Shown in pieces: positions 23,201-34,286 of a stretch of DNA of 64,000 nucleotides (position 1 is the stretch's first letter; every line of letters starts with the position of its first letter). A program made the translations under genes and the position numbers. This DNA is from Viola odorata (lineage: Eukaryota; Streptophyta; Magnoliopsida; Malpighiales; Violaceae). The notes below the pieces were generated by a model that had not been told where the DNA came from, searched no databases, and was given only the letters and a program-made list of their open reading frames with translations. The stretch spans positions 12,105,893-12,169,892 of the forward strand of contig OY829545.1 of the NCBI GenBank assembly GCA_963691705.1, written 5' to 3'.

Positions 23201-25834
23201 TGGAGCTTTTATCAAGGAAGGAGTGAGTTTCACATGACCAGGGCATTCGGGAGCCGCATTCGGGGGCTCGACTGCTAGAAAAGGGTTTTCTTCCAGGGCT
23301 GCCACTTCTGATCGTAATTCAGTGGGAATGTCAAGGGAGGAGGCCATCTCTTTTAAGGATTCGGTGGTCAGACTCCGGTTAAGAGCCAGCTTCAAGGGCT
23401 CGACAGAATTTAGCTTATCAATTTGCTCAATAAAAGGATCGACGGCATCAACAAAATTCACACTTGAAAAGTCAGATGGGTACTTCATTGAGTCCAGCAT
23501 GTTGAAGCGGATAATTTCTCCATCAAACTCAAGGGATATGGAAGCTTCATAGACATCAATCTTGGCGCGAGTAGTGGCCAAGAATGGGCGTCCCAAGAGT
23601 AGATCCGAAGATTTAGTGGTTGCTGGATTTTCCATCGAAAGTACATAGAAGTCTGCTGGAAATAGGAATTCTCCTATTTGGACCAGAACGTCAGTGACTA
23701 TTCCTTCGGGATGGACAACAGAGCGGTCAGCAAGTTGAATAACCAAGTTGGTCTCCTTCAAGGGCCCGAGTCCAAGACTGTTATAAATAGTCAAGGGCAT
23801 AACATTGATTCCAGCACCCAAATCACACATTGCCTTTCCAATATCGATGGTTCCAATCTTACAAGGGACAGTAAACATGCCTTGATCCTTACACTTGGTC
23901 GGGAGCTTGCGCTGGATATGGGCAGTCAAGTTAGCCCCCACACTTATCCTATTCACTTCGGTGAATTTGTTTTTGTTGGTGCAAAGTTGCTTGAGGAACT
24001 TGGCATATCGAGGCATGTTTTTGATGGCCTTGAGTAGAGGAATATTGATAATGACCTTGCTGAAGGTTTCAAAGATGTCCCGATCTTCTTCTTCTTTCTT
24101 CTTTTTGAGCAAACGTTGAGGAAACGGGGGCTCGAGTACCTTGGTAATGAACTCTCGAGAGAACTCTTCTTCCACGGGCTGCTTCTGCTTTTTCTTACAT
24201 CAATCCTTCATGCTAGTGAAGAAGTGGTCAAGAACAGGGTCATTGAATCGAGACTTCTTTGGTTGTTCAGTGGGCTGAACTAGAGGTGATTGTGCACTGT
24301 TGCTACACTCGGGACCTTGAATAACAGTGTCAGCTTCGGGACCTTGAATGGTCTGTGTTGAGTCGGGGTCTAGATTAACTCGAGAGGGTAATTCAAGACC
24401 ACTTCGGAGGTTCATAGCACATGCTTCATGCTTCAGGTTGGGTTCCGTCTGCCCTGGAAATCTTCCACCATTTTTTATCTCCTTCATTTCAGTCATGAGG
24501 GTCCGAAGCATTTTGTTCATTTCTGCTATCTGTTTCATTTCGGGAGAGGGTTCCTCCTTCGGGGGTATGGTGAAATTCTGGTCTTGAGGTGGTTGCCTCT
24601 GATATTGATAATTCTGAAAATTCGGCCTAGGCTTGAAGTTTTGCATGTTGAAAGGGGGAGGGTGGTTTCCATAAGGATTCTGTCCGTATTGATGGCTAGG
24701 TCCGGCCTGCTGGTTGTTATTCCATCCATAGTTGGGCTGTTTCCAGCCTTGATTTTGGTTCTGACCATACGGGGCCTGGAATCCTCCAGCGGCATTCACG
24801 GGCATTTCTTCAGGAATAAATGGGCAAGCATCGGTAGGGTGGTCTGAAAGCTGACAGATTTGGCAGGCCTTGAGCTGGACTGGATGTCCCGAAGCCATGT
24901 TCTGCAGCATACCAGTGATGGTTGCTAGTTGGTTCTCCATAGCAGCTGTTCGGGCGTCTTGAACGCTGTCAGAGTTGTTGAGCTGGAGGTTGTTCTTAGC
25001 CATGAGCTCGATGGTGTCCTTGGCGGCAGCTGGTGTTAGTCTAGTAATGGATCCACCGGCAGCAGCGTTTAGCAAGGCCTTGTCTCGGCCCTTGAGTCCT
25101 TCACAAAAATATTGCATGAGGGCATGCTCGGACAGATTATGCGAGGGGCATAAGGTTTGCATCTTCTTGAAGCGTTCATAGTATTGCTCTAGATTTTCCG
25201 TGTCTTTTTGAAAGATAGACACTAGCTGCTTTCGGGTTACCATGGCAATAGAAACTGGATAGTACTTGTCCGTAAAGGCTTTGGACATTTCAGCCCATGA
25301 GCTAATGGATTGTGGTTGCAAGTCATAGAACCAGTCGAGAGCATCGTCCTTGAGGGACCACATAAAGGCACGGAGTTTGGCATGCTCGACAGTGACGTTG
25401 TGGGGCTTCATGGCATCACAAATGGAATGTAATTGCTGGAGATGACGGTGGGGATTCTCCTTGGCCAGCCCTCGAAAAAGGGGCAGGTGATGCATGGTGG
25501 CAGATTTGAGTTCCCAGTCATTCGGGACCACTGGCCAGACAATACAACTGGTCGGGGCCTCGGGGGCAGCATTGAACTCATCGATGGTTTGGATTATTGG
25601 TGGGATTGGTGGAATATCATTCCCTTCAAGACCGTGATGGTCCATGTTGGGTACTTCTGGAGGAACAGGTGGTGGGTCTTCGGGGTCTCGAGTGTCTTCA
25701 AGGGTAAAAAGACGTTCGAGGTCCCGAATACAAGGATTTGAATTTGATCTTTGGGCTTGTTGTCGAAGTCCTCTTTCTGTTCTAGTGAGCTCAAGATCAA
25801 GGGGGAGTAGCACTGGTGCCGATCTCCTGGTCAT
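20288..25834 (-). pseudogene. E2 Athila gag-pol, one frame with two stops
   Basis: From ATG 25834 to the stop at 20288 there are 1849 codons in a single frame, matching the 1862-residue E1 product in length and order. Visible parts are the gag core, zinc knuckle CQICQLSDHPTDACP, protease [13 protein letters not shown] with FMDDF (about 22450), RNase H ([31 protein letters not shown]), integrase zinc finger (HSTTEGGH...CATCPRC), catalytic core ([28 protein letters not shown]) and a C-terminal domain. Breaks are TGA at 24200-24202 between gag and protease, and TAA at 22847-22849 within WVSPV*VVPKKTG, where E1 has Gln. Both are explicable by one C-to-T change. It may be mobilised in trans, or it is newly dead. 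Confidence 0.93.
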
Positions 25835-25868
25835 ACAAACAAGAAAAATAAATCAGTCTAGAAACAAT

Positions 25869-25885
25869 CCCCGGCAACGGCGCCA
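25869..25885 (-). other. E2 primer-binding site
   Basis: The minus strand reads TGGCGCCGTTGCCGGGG four bases after the 5' LTR, the standard Athila PBS (reported to pair with tRNA-Asp). Confidence 0.88.
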
Positions 25886-25888
25886 ATT

Positions 25889-27823
25889 TGATCGTCAGTC
25901 AAATGATAATTTATAGTGCCTGAAAATATGTGTGCACAATGGATAATGTGTACAGTGGTAGTCAGGGTCGAACACGGGGATTGTGAGAGACTGATTCAAG
26001 GTCTTGAGTGAAGTCATAGAACAAAGGCATGAAAAGTAACAATCTGGGGGGTTTTATGCTTGACTGAAACTAATCAGTCAAGAGAGATTCGGGAGCTAAC
26101 AATTTTATCTAAATAAGCAATGCTCGGGGTCCCGAATGTCACTTTCGGGGTCCCGAATGGTAAAATAAAACAAATCAGCAAATAATTCAAGAGTAATAGA
26201 ACAGAAGGTGGTAATTGATTAATAGCCAAATTAGTAAATCAGTAAAGGAGACAAGATAATAAAACAGAGGAATAATAAACACAAATAATCAATCAGAGAA
26301 GATTCTTAGCAATAGGTGTTCTTGGGTTGCATTCGGGGTCCCGATTATCATCAGCACAAAATTATTCTATTCGAGACATCATAGAAGTGACATGGAGACC
26401 AGATTTCTCGGTTATCTCCTACTTTTCTCTTAAGAGAAACTACCCCCCGTTCTCACATATGAGGTAGTCTTGACAGTTCGCCATCCCTCCAGGCACGAAT
26501 GCGGGAGGGCAATACTCAACCTGCCCATGAAGATAAGAAAAGACACAACTGATCCTAAGGGTCCCTCAGTTTGTCAGGCTCGTGACCCCGAATCAATCAA
26601 CTACTCACCCTATCAATTCAAGACCACTCCTAAGCAGTCGAGACTAAATAGACGCCTACTCTATCATGCAATTTTCCTCTCGTATTCATCACACAAATGG
26701 CAGCATTCACACAAGGTATAAATCGGGTGATCAAGCCTTTAAACACTCCATGTGAAGTTTTAATAAAAACGATAAGCAATTGAATATAACATCAAGAATA
26801 TATTAAACACACTTAGGCTTCAAATCTGACCTTGCAACCCTTGAATCACCCTTGCTAAGAATTAAAGGTTTAGCTACTCATGCTTGGATAAAAATAAATA
26901 ATAATCAAAGAAAGCATAATAATTAAATTAAAAGATTAAAGGAGGAACACTTGTTTACAAACACCAAATCTGGTTTTAGGCCCAGCAGCCAAGAGTGAAG
27001 GAGCTAACAAGAACTAGAAAGAGAAACTAGAGAGAGAAATCAGAAACTATCTAAAAATCCTATGTAAAAATCAATGGTAAAAATTACACACTTCAAATTA
27101 TGCTCTTCCTTGCTTCTATAGTCTCCAATCCGACCAGCCTCTTCATCTTTCCACTCAAGAGAGATTCTCCAGCTAATGAGAGTTGTCTTCCACTTCTAGG
27201 GGACAAGAAAAGCACTAAGGATTAAAATAATCCTTTACTTGATTAATACTTTAAGTAGCCCATGATATTCTTGAACCAAAGAAGGTGGGAAACATGAAGT
27301 TGAGGGAGAAGGGAATATTAGGAGCTGGTCAGGCACGCCTAGGGACCAGAAGAATATTGAGAATTAAATAATCCTTGGCGCCCGGATTCATGGCAGACTG
27401 CCCAGAAATATCTTCGGGGGTCCCGAATCCGATTCGGGACCCAGGCCGTTTTGTGGACAAGTGACTAGTCTTTCGTGCTACTTCTTCCTGTTGGTCTGGT
27501 TGGAAGGTTGTAGCCGTTTCGGATTGTTAGTCGGCCTTGGGCCGTTTTGGCTGAATCGGACAAGAGCCGATAGTGTCAAATCGGTCAAGAGCCGTTTTAA
27601 TCAAATCGGACAGAGCCGTTTTAATCAAATCAGACTCGGGACCTCTACTCGGGACCTTGAACACGAAAACTGCACAAAATGCACCAAAAATGAATCTTTT
27701 TGCATAAACTCCCTTTTCAAGCCTAAATCTGCAATAGTAATGAAAACAAGGGTAAATTAGCAGAATCATACTCTAAATCAAAGGAATAATGGAGGGAAAA
27801 TCATGCAAAAATACACGCTATCA
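25889..27823 (-). repeat. E2 5' LTR
   Basis: Partner of 16067-18001. Visible substitutions include A for C at about 27363, C for G at about 27380 and G for A at about 27521. It is followed by the TSD ATGCC at 27824-27828. Confidence 0.97.
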
Positions 27824-27828
27824 ATGCC

Positions 27829-28086
27829 CTAGATAAATACTTTACAATTCTGTTTTGTTAGCTCCCACACTCTGCGTTGGTTAATTTATTAGCCAACATT
27901 AAACCCCCCCCCCCCCCCCCCCCCCCAAGTGTTACTACAATTCGGTCTGTTGCATATCACCTTGTCATACATCTTCATTAGCAAACCTGTCCTTCAATCC
28001 CTGTGGTTCGACCCTGTCTTGCCCCTATACACATTTAATTGTGCATCTAGGCACCAGGAAAATATATTATATTTGAGTGACGATCA
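27829..28086 (+). repeat. E1 Athila 5' LTR, second part, with poly-C tract
   Basis: Continues the LTR interrupted at 16066. It carries a run of 23 C (27904-27926), then TGTGGTTCGACCCTGTCTTG, and ends GAGTGACGATCA at 28086, just before the PBS. Confidence 0.85.
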
Positions 28087-28091
28087 AATTT

Positions 28092-28109
28092 TGGCGCCGT
28101 TGCCGGGGA
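28092..28109 (+). other. E1 primer-binding site
   Basis: TGGCGCCGTTGCCGGGGA, five bases after the LTR end; Athila-type PBS. Confidence 0.9.
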
Positions 28110-28145
28110 TATAAACGGTACTAATTTTGTTTCTGTTTTTCTTGT

Positions 28146-31100
28146 ATGACCAGGAGGTCTGCCCCAGATCTGCTCCCTCTAGACCTCGAGTTGACCAGGA
28201 CGGAAAGAGGACTTCGGAGGCAAGCTCAAGGAACATCTGCTCATCGTAGAGTAATTCCACATCCTGCCCTCGACGGATCCCCTACCAACTTGGCTGATCA
28301 GGAACACCATCATTACATAGACCTGACCTTCCTTCACGACAACCAACACCAAATCCCACCAGACCATCTCGATTTACTTGAAATGGCTGATCTAGCCGAC
28401 CACAACAATCATGACGACCAAGAGCGTCATGAGAACCCACCACCACCACCAATACCAGACCAACAAACTATTGACAACTTCCATGCAACTCCCGATATGG
28501 CAAGCAGCTGCATTGACTGGCCTAACGTCCCCTATGACTGGACTCTTAAGTCAGCCGTACTCCATCATCTGCCTATCTTTCGGGGGGTAGCCAAGGAGAA
28601 TGCCCTTCGTCATCTCCAACAGCTCCATTCAATTTGCGAGGCCATGAAACCTGCTAACGTCAGTATTGAGCAAGCCAAGCTTCGCGCATTCCAGTGGTCT
28701 CTCAAAGATGATGCCCTTGATTGGTATTATGACCTTCCAGCAAGATCTATTCGCTCTTGGGCGGATATGTCAAAAATCTTCACTGAAAAGTACTACCCTA
28801 CTTCTATCTCTAACACTACACGCAAGCAACTAGTTTCTATAGTTCAGAAGAAGGAGGAAACCCTGGCCCAGTACTACGAAAGATTTCAGAAGATGCAGTC
28901 TAATTGCCCAGCCCACAACCTTACCGAACACGCTCTTGTTCAGTACTTTTGTGAAGGCCTCCAACCTCATGACAAGGCATTGCTAAATGCAGCTGCCAAT
29001 GGTTCCCTGACTGCCTTGACCCCGAAAGCAGCTCGAGCTACAATAGAGCTCATGGCCAAGAATGCCTCTGATGACCTTACCAACAATCCATGCCAGGATG
29101 TCCAAGTAGCAGCCCTTCAGAAACAGATATCGTCCCTTACGGGGATGTTTCAGAATTTCATAACATCACAACCCGCACCTATCAAAGCTTGCCAAATATG
29201 CAATTTCGTGGATCATGCCACTGATGCATGCCCCCACATTCCAGAAGAAATTCAAGTAAATGCTGCTGGCCAATTCATTCCAGTCCAATATGCTCAAAAT
29301 TACAACCAAGGGTGGAAACAGCCAAATCCAGGGTGGGTACCAAACAATCAACTTTCGGGACCTAGCCACCAACCACACCAGAATCCATATGGAAACCCCC
29401 CGCCTAACATGCCAAACTTCAGACCTCGACCCACATATCATCAACAGCAGTACCAACGCCAACCTCCTCAAGATCAAACCTTTGTCCAACCTCCAGATCA
29501 GACTTTTATCCAGCCCCCGAAAGCTGAAATACCCAGGAACCCCGAACAGCAAAAAGAAATCGATGATCTCAAAAAGCAGATGCGCAATCTGACTGCCCAA
29601 CTCCAGGAAGTAACAAACCATGGCAGATTGCCACCTCAAACAGAAGTAAATCCAAAGCACAATGTCTGCGCATTGACTCTGCGTAGTGGAATGACCCTGA
29701 ACTCACCTGAGCTTCCAGCCCCCGATGCTGAAAATACACCCGAGGCCGAGATTCGGCCCAAACCCAGAACTAAACTTCCCAAAGGCCCTAGATTCGTGGA
29801 AGTCAAAGAGGATAGAATCCGCTCTCCGAGAGGTTCACCACGAAATGACCCAAACCCACCAGAATTTACTCAAGAATACATCCATAAGATTCTCGAGCCC
29901 CCGTTCCCTCATAGATTGGTCAATGCCAAGAAAGATAAGGAAGACCGAGATATCTTTGAGATGTTCAGTAAAGTGGTTGTCAATATTCCTCTCCTCCAGG
30001 CCGTGAAAAATGTCCCTCGCTATGCCAAATTCTTGAAGCAACTGTGCACTAACAAAAACAAGTTCGTTGAAGTCAACAAGATCAGCATAGGAGCCAGTGC
30101 TTCCGCGCACATCCAAAGCAGAATTCCTCCAAAATGCAAAGACCAGGGCATGTTCATTATCCCTTGTCGAATAGGCACAGTTGATATTGGAAAAGCCATG
30201 TGTGATCTCGGCGCAGGAATTAATGTGATGCCCTTGATAATCTACAACAGTCTAGGTCTCGAACCTCTAGTTCCCACAGACCTGGCTATCCAGCTCGCGG
30301 ATCGTTCCATCATTTACCCCGAAGGGATTATCAAAGATGTTCTAGTCCAAGTGGGAGAATTCTTGTTCCCTGCTGATTTCTACGTAATTGCAATGGAAAA
30401 TGAGGACTCCACCAAGTCCACTGATGTTCTTCTAGGCCGTCCATTTTTGGCCACGGCCCGAGCCAAGATTGATGTTCATGATGCTATCATTTCTCTCGAA
30501 TTTGATGGAGAGATCATCAAATTCAATATGCTAGAGGCCATGCGATACCCTTCTGAATTTTCTAGTGTGAATTATATTGATATTGTTGATCCCCTTGTAG
30601 GGAAAATTGATGAAATGTATTCTACTGACCCCTTGCATTTTGCCCTTGACAGGAGTCTGACACCCGCTCTTCTAGATGTCGTGGCCTCGACAATTTCCAT
30701 TCCATCTGAGTTACACTCTGTCGTCGCTGACCTAGAAGAATGCCCTGTCACTCAGTATGAGCCACCAGCGCAGTCCCCTGACTACGAAGGCCATGTTAAA
30801 TTAATTCCATCAGTTGATCAGGCTCCAGCCCTAGATCTTAAACCTTTGCCTTCTCATCTAAAGTATGCTTATCTGGGTCCCGATAACTCTCTACCTGTTA
30901 TTATCTCCAACAAGCTTCGAGACCTCGAAGAGTCCCAACTGCTTTCTTTGCTGAAAAACTTCAGACAAGCCATAGGATGGACCATTGCAGACATCAAAGG
31001 TCTATCCCCAGCATTGTGCACTCATCACATCCACCTGGAAGATGCAAGCAAGACCATTCGCCAGCCCCAGAGACGCCTTAACCCGCCTATGATGGAAGTG

Positions 31101-33734
31101 GTGAAGAAAGAAATTCTTAAGTTGCTAGACGCAGGAGTTATCTACCCCATCTCAGATAGCCCTTGGGTCAGCCCTATCCAGGTCGTGCCCAAGAAAACAG
31201 GCCTCACAATCATCACCAGCCAAGATGGCGAATCTATTCCTACCCGGATCCAGAATGGGTGGAGAGTGTGCATCGATTACCGCCGACTGAATGCTGCCAC
31301 CAGAAAAGACCATTTCCCCTTGCCCTTCATCGATCAGATGCTGGAACGTCTCGCAGGAAAGACCCACTATTGCAGCCTAGACGGTTACTCTGGTTTCCAC
31401 CAGATCCCGGTTGCTCCTGAAGACCAGGAAAAGACTACCTTTACCTGCCCTTTCGGGACCTTCGCATATAGACGCATGCCCTTCGGCCTGTGCAACGCTC
31501 CTGCCACTTTCCAGCGCTGTATGGTTAGCATTTTCTCTGAGTTAGTCGAAGACGGAATCGAGGTCTTCATGGATGACTTCACCGTCTATGGAAATTCCTT
31601 TGACGAATGCATGAGCAATCTGAAGAAATGTTTAGAGCGCTGCATAGAGACAGACCTTGTCCTGAATTTTGAGAAATGCCACTTTATGGTGGATCGAGCC
31701 CTGGTGCTAGGCCATGTTATATCAGCCAAATGGATTGAGGTCGACAAAGCAAAAATCGAAGTGATAGAGTCCCTGCCCTATCCTTCTTGTGTCAGAGATG
31801 TGAGATCTTTTCTAGGCCACGCCGAATTCTACAGACGATTTATCAAGGATTTTTCCAAAATCGCTCAACCAATGTGTCGCTTGCTCCAGAAAGACACGAT
31901 CTTTGATTTTAATAAGGCGTGCAAAGACGCTTTTGAACTTCTCAAGAAAAAACTTATCTCGGCCCCGATCATTCGTGCCCCCGACTGGACATTACCTTTC
32001 GAGGTCATGTTTGACGCCAGCAATCAAGCCCTGGGCGCCGTCTTGGGTCAGAGGAAGGAGAAGGAGACCCATGTGATTTATTATGCTTCCAAACTACTAG
32101 ACCCAGCCCAGCAGAATTACACAACCACAGAAAAGGAACTCTTGGCTGTTGTCTATGCCCTAGACAAGTTCAGGCAATATCTCCTAGGCACTCATGTCCT
32201 CATCTATTCGGATCATTCTGCCCTTCGGTGCTTGCTGACCAAAGCAGATGCCAAGCCACGACTTATTCGATGGATCTTGCTTTTGCAAGAGTTTGACATA
32301 GCTATCAAAGATAAAGCGGGAAAAGAAAATCTTGTGGCAGACCACTTGAGCAGACTTCCAGCCCAAGAAGATAATTCGCTTGAACCCATCCGAGATACTT
32401 TTCCAGACGAGCGACTATGTCTAGCCCAAGTTGTCTATTCCCCTTGGTTTTCAGATATTGCAAACTTTTGTGCCACTGAAACTTTTCCAGCCGATGCCTC
32501 CCCTTCCGAATGCAACAAAATCAGAAGGCGAGCCAAATACTACATTTGGGACAGCCCCTATTTATGGAAACATTGCTCGGACCAAATAATTCGAAGATGT
32601 GTGACCATGGATGAGGTGCCCTCGATCCTTAAATTCTGTCATTCTGAAGGAGGACATTTCGCGGCCAAGAAAACTGCCCTGAAAGTCCTAGAAGCTGGCC
32701 TTTACTGGCCAACCATTTTCAAGGACAATTACATGTATTGCGCTTCGTGCCCCCGATGTCAGGCCACTGGAAATATAGGGGCCAGAAATCAGATGCCCTT
32801 GACTAACATCATCACTTGCGAGATCTTCGATATATGGGGTATCGACTTCATGGGTCCCTTTCCCAACTCTTTTGGCAATATCTACATCCTTCTAGCAGTC
32901 GATTATGTTTCCAAATGGGTAGAAGCCAAAGCCACTCGGACGGATGATTCTAAGGTGGTTGTGAACTTTCTTCGTACCCATATCTTCAATCGGTTTGGCA
33001 CCCCTAGAGCCCTCATCAGTGATAGAGGCACCCACTTCTGCAACCGTGTCGTGACCTCGCTCTTAGCAAAATATGGAGTCCACCATAGAACTTCCACTGC
33101 CTATCACCCTCAGACTAACGGACAAGCCGAGGTCTCGAACCGTGAGATCAAGTCCATCCTTGAGAAGACAGTCAGCCAGTCCCGAAAAGACTGGAGCTTG
33201 AAATTAGATGATGCCCTCTGGGCCTACCGAACAGCTTTCAAGACCCCGATAGGAATGACCCCATACAGACTTGTTTATGGCAAACCATGCCATCTTCCAG
33301 TAGAGATAGAGCATAAAGCATTCTGGGCCATCCGAAAGGTGAATACAGATCTAGGCCTCGCAAACCAGCACCGCCGTTTGCAGATCCAAGAGCTAGAAGA
33401 ATTGCGCGACGATGCTTATGAAAATGCCCTACTCTACAAGGGCAAAACAAAAGCTTTCCATAACCGTCACCTTCGTCCCAAAAACTTTGTAGTTGGACAG
33501 CAAGTGTTGCTATACAACTCGCGCCTACGCCTCTTTGCTGGGAAATTAAAATCTAAATGGTCAGGACCTTTCGTGGTCACGACAGTTTACGACCATGGGG
33601 CAGTAGAGATCCAAAATCCAACAACAGGAATTATCTTTAAGGTCAATGGCCAACGCCTTAAACCCTTCTACGAAGGATTTCAGCCCTCGACAGTTGAAGA
33701 GGCCATGGTGGACGTGCCACCTTCCCAGACCTAG
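28146..33734 (+). CDS. E1 Athila gag-pol polyprotein, 1862 aa, uninterrupted
   Basis: ATG 28146 lies 37 bp after the PBS. Gag core about residues 148-265; CCHC zinc knuckle C349-X2-C352-X4-H357-X4-C362; protease Asp687 in [11 protein letters not shown] with FMDD (Asp1143-Asp1144) and [13 protein letters not shown]; RNase H with Asp1290, EKELLA at 1329-1334 and Asp1356; integrase zinc finger His1499, His1504, Cys1535, Cys1538; DDE residues Asp1567, Asp1626 and Glu1662 with 35 residues between the last two; C-terminal domain with [11 protein letters not shown]. Oddities against E2 are a two-residue deletion between the zinc-finger histidines (HSEGGH vs HSTTEGGH), GHAEFYRR for GHAGFYRR, and AKWIEVD for SEGIEVD in the RT connection. 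So it is open but perhaps not fully active. It acts in cytoplasmic particles, then the nucleus. Confidence 0.95.
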   Translation: MTRRSAPDLLPLDLELTRTERGLRRQAQGTSAHRRVIPHPALDGSPTNLADQEHHHYIDLTFLHDNQHQIPPDHLDLLEMADLADHNNHDDQERHENPPPPPIPDQQTIDNFHATPDMASSCIDWPNVPYDWTLKSAVLHHLPIFRGVAKENALRHLQQLHSICEAMKPANVSIEQAKLRAFQWSLKDDALDWYYDLPARSIRSWADMSKIFTEKYYPTSISNTTRKQLVSIVQKKEETLAQYYERFQKMQSNCPAHNLTEHALVQYFCEGLQPHDKALLNAAANGSLTALTPKAARATIELMAKNASDDLTNNPCQDVQVAALQKQISSLTGMFQNFITSQPAPIKACQICNFVDHATDACPHIPEEIQVNAAGQFIPVQYAQNYNQGWKQPNPGWVPNNQLSGPSHQPHQNPYGNPPPNMPNFRPRPTYHQQQYQRQPPQDQTFVQPPDQTFIQPPKAEIPRNPEQQKEIDDLKKQMRNLTAQLQEVTNHGRLPPQTEVNPKHNVCALTLRSGMTLNSPELPAPDAENTPEAEIRPKPRTKLPKGPRFVEVKEDRIRSPRGSPRNDPNPPEFTQEYIHKILEPPFPHRLVNAKKDKEDRDIFEMFSKVVVNIPLLQAVKNVPRYAKFLKQLCTNKNKFVEVNKISIGASASAHIQSRIPPKCKDQGMFIIPCRIGTVDIGKAMCDLGAGINVMPLIIYNSLGLEPLVPTDLAIQLADRSIIYPEGIIKDVLVQVGEFLFPADFYVIAMENEDSTKSTDVLLGRPFLATARAKIDVHDAIISLEFDGEIIKFNMLEAMRYPSEFSSVNYIDIVDPLVGKIDEMYSTDPLHFALDRSLTPALLDVVASTISIPSELHSVVADLEECPVTQYEPPAQSPDYEGHVKLIPSVDQAPALDLKPLPSHLKYAYLGPDNSLPVIISNKLRDLEESQLLSLLKNFRQAIGWTIADIKGLSPALCTHHIHLEDASKTIRQPQRRLNPPMMEVVKKEILKLLDAGVIYPISDSPWVSPIQVVPKKTGLTIITSQDGESIPTRIQNGWRVCIDYRRLNAATRKDHFPLPFIDQMLERLAGKTHYCSLDGYSGFHQIPVAPEDQEKTTFTCPFGTFAYRRMPFGLCNAPATFQRCMVSIFSELVEDGIEVFMDDFTVYGNSFDECMSNLKKCLERCIETDLVLNFEKCHFMVDRALVLGHVISAKWIEVDKAKIEVIESLPYPSCVRDVRSFLGHAEFYRRFIKDFSKIAQPMCRLLQKDTIFDFNKACKDAFELLKKKLISAPIIRAPDWTLPFEVMFDASNQALGAVLGQRKEKETHVIYYASKLLDPAQQNYTTTEKELLAVVYALDKFRQYLLGTHVLIYSDHSALRCLLTKADAKPRLIRWILLLQEFDIAIKDKAGKENLVADHLSRLPAQEDNSLEPIRDTFPDERLCLAQVVYSPWFSDIANFCATETFPADASPSECNKIRRRAKYYIWDSPYLWKHCSDQIIRRCVTMDEVPSILKFCHSEGGHFAAKKTALKVLEAGLYWPTIFKDNYMYCASCPRCQATGNIGARNQMPLTNIITCEIFDIWGIDFMGPFPNSFGNIYILLAVDYVSKWVEAKATRTDDSKVVVNFLRTHIFNRFGTPRALISDRGTHFCNRVVTSLLAKYGVHHRTSTAYHPQTNGQAEVSNREIKSILEKTVSQSRKDWSLKLDDALWAYRTAFKTPIGMTPYRLVYGKPCHLPVEIEHKAFWAIRKVNTDLGLANQHRRLQIQELEELRDDAYENALLYKGKTKAFHNRHLRPKNFVVGQQVLLYNSRLRLFAGKLKSKWSGPFVVTTVYDHGAVEIQNPTTGIIFKVNGQRLKPFYEGFQPSTVEEAMVDVPPSQT

Positions 33735-34286
33735 ATTCGTGTTGAACGTCGAGGTCCCGACGCATAAACAGACCACATTGGAGGCATTCTACATGTCATC
33801 CGCACCCTTTCTCTCTCCCTTATCTTTTCTGATATCTTTTCGGATTCTCTGATTTTATTTGATTTTGTTTTATTTATTGTAATTATCCTTTACCTTTCCC
33901 TTTCCCTAGGATTTTATTCTTTTTAATTAACGTTAACTCACCTTTATTCTCTCTTTTTGTCCATATCTCTATTTGTACCAACTGCCTTTTTGAAATTTAA
34001 AATTGGCTATCCTTTTTTGGCAGTTGAGGTACGCACGGATCAACGTGCTCCACCCCCAAGGTGACGCGTGGCCTGTCAAGCCGCAGAAGGCGCAGGCCTC
34101 ATCAAGAGTAAAGTTGTACCATTTATTGCCAGCTGCGATTTTACTCTCTCTCCCACGCTTCCACCTTATTTTTCACTCATCACTGCCAAACCCATCACTT
34201 TCACCCTATCTCCCTCACCAAACATGCAACCCTACCAATCTCTCCACTACCATCTTCTTCACTTCACTGTCTTTCTTCCACCTTCA
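33735..34286 (+). other. E1 spacer between pol and envelope-position ORF
   Basis: No gene seen; pyrimidine-rich with a possible leader for the next ORF. The frame of the next ORF is open from 34068, but MAPKTKK at 34287 is the more typical start. Confidence 0.5.

Larger units (their letters stand above)
16067..27823 (-). mobile_element. Complete Athila retrotransposon E2, inserted in the E1 LTR
   Basis: Two 1935-bp LTRs (16067-18001 and 25889-27823) start TGATCGTCAG and end ACGCTATCA on the plus strand. The 5-bp target duplication ATGCC is at 16062-16066 and 27824-27828. On the minus strand the order is PBS, gag-protease-RT-RNase H-integrase in one frame (two stops), long 3' UTR, polypurine GTGTGGGGA and 3' LTR. 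Only a handful of LTR differences are visible (for example at about 17541, 17558 and 17648), so the insertion is recent. It has no envelope-position ORF, unlike E1. Confidence 0.97.
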
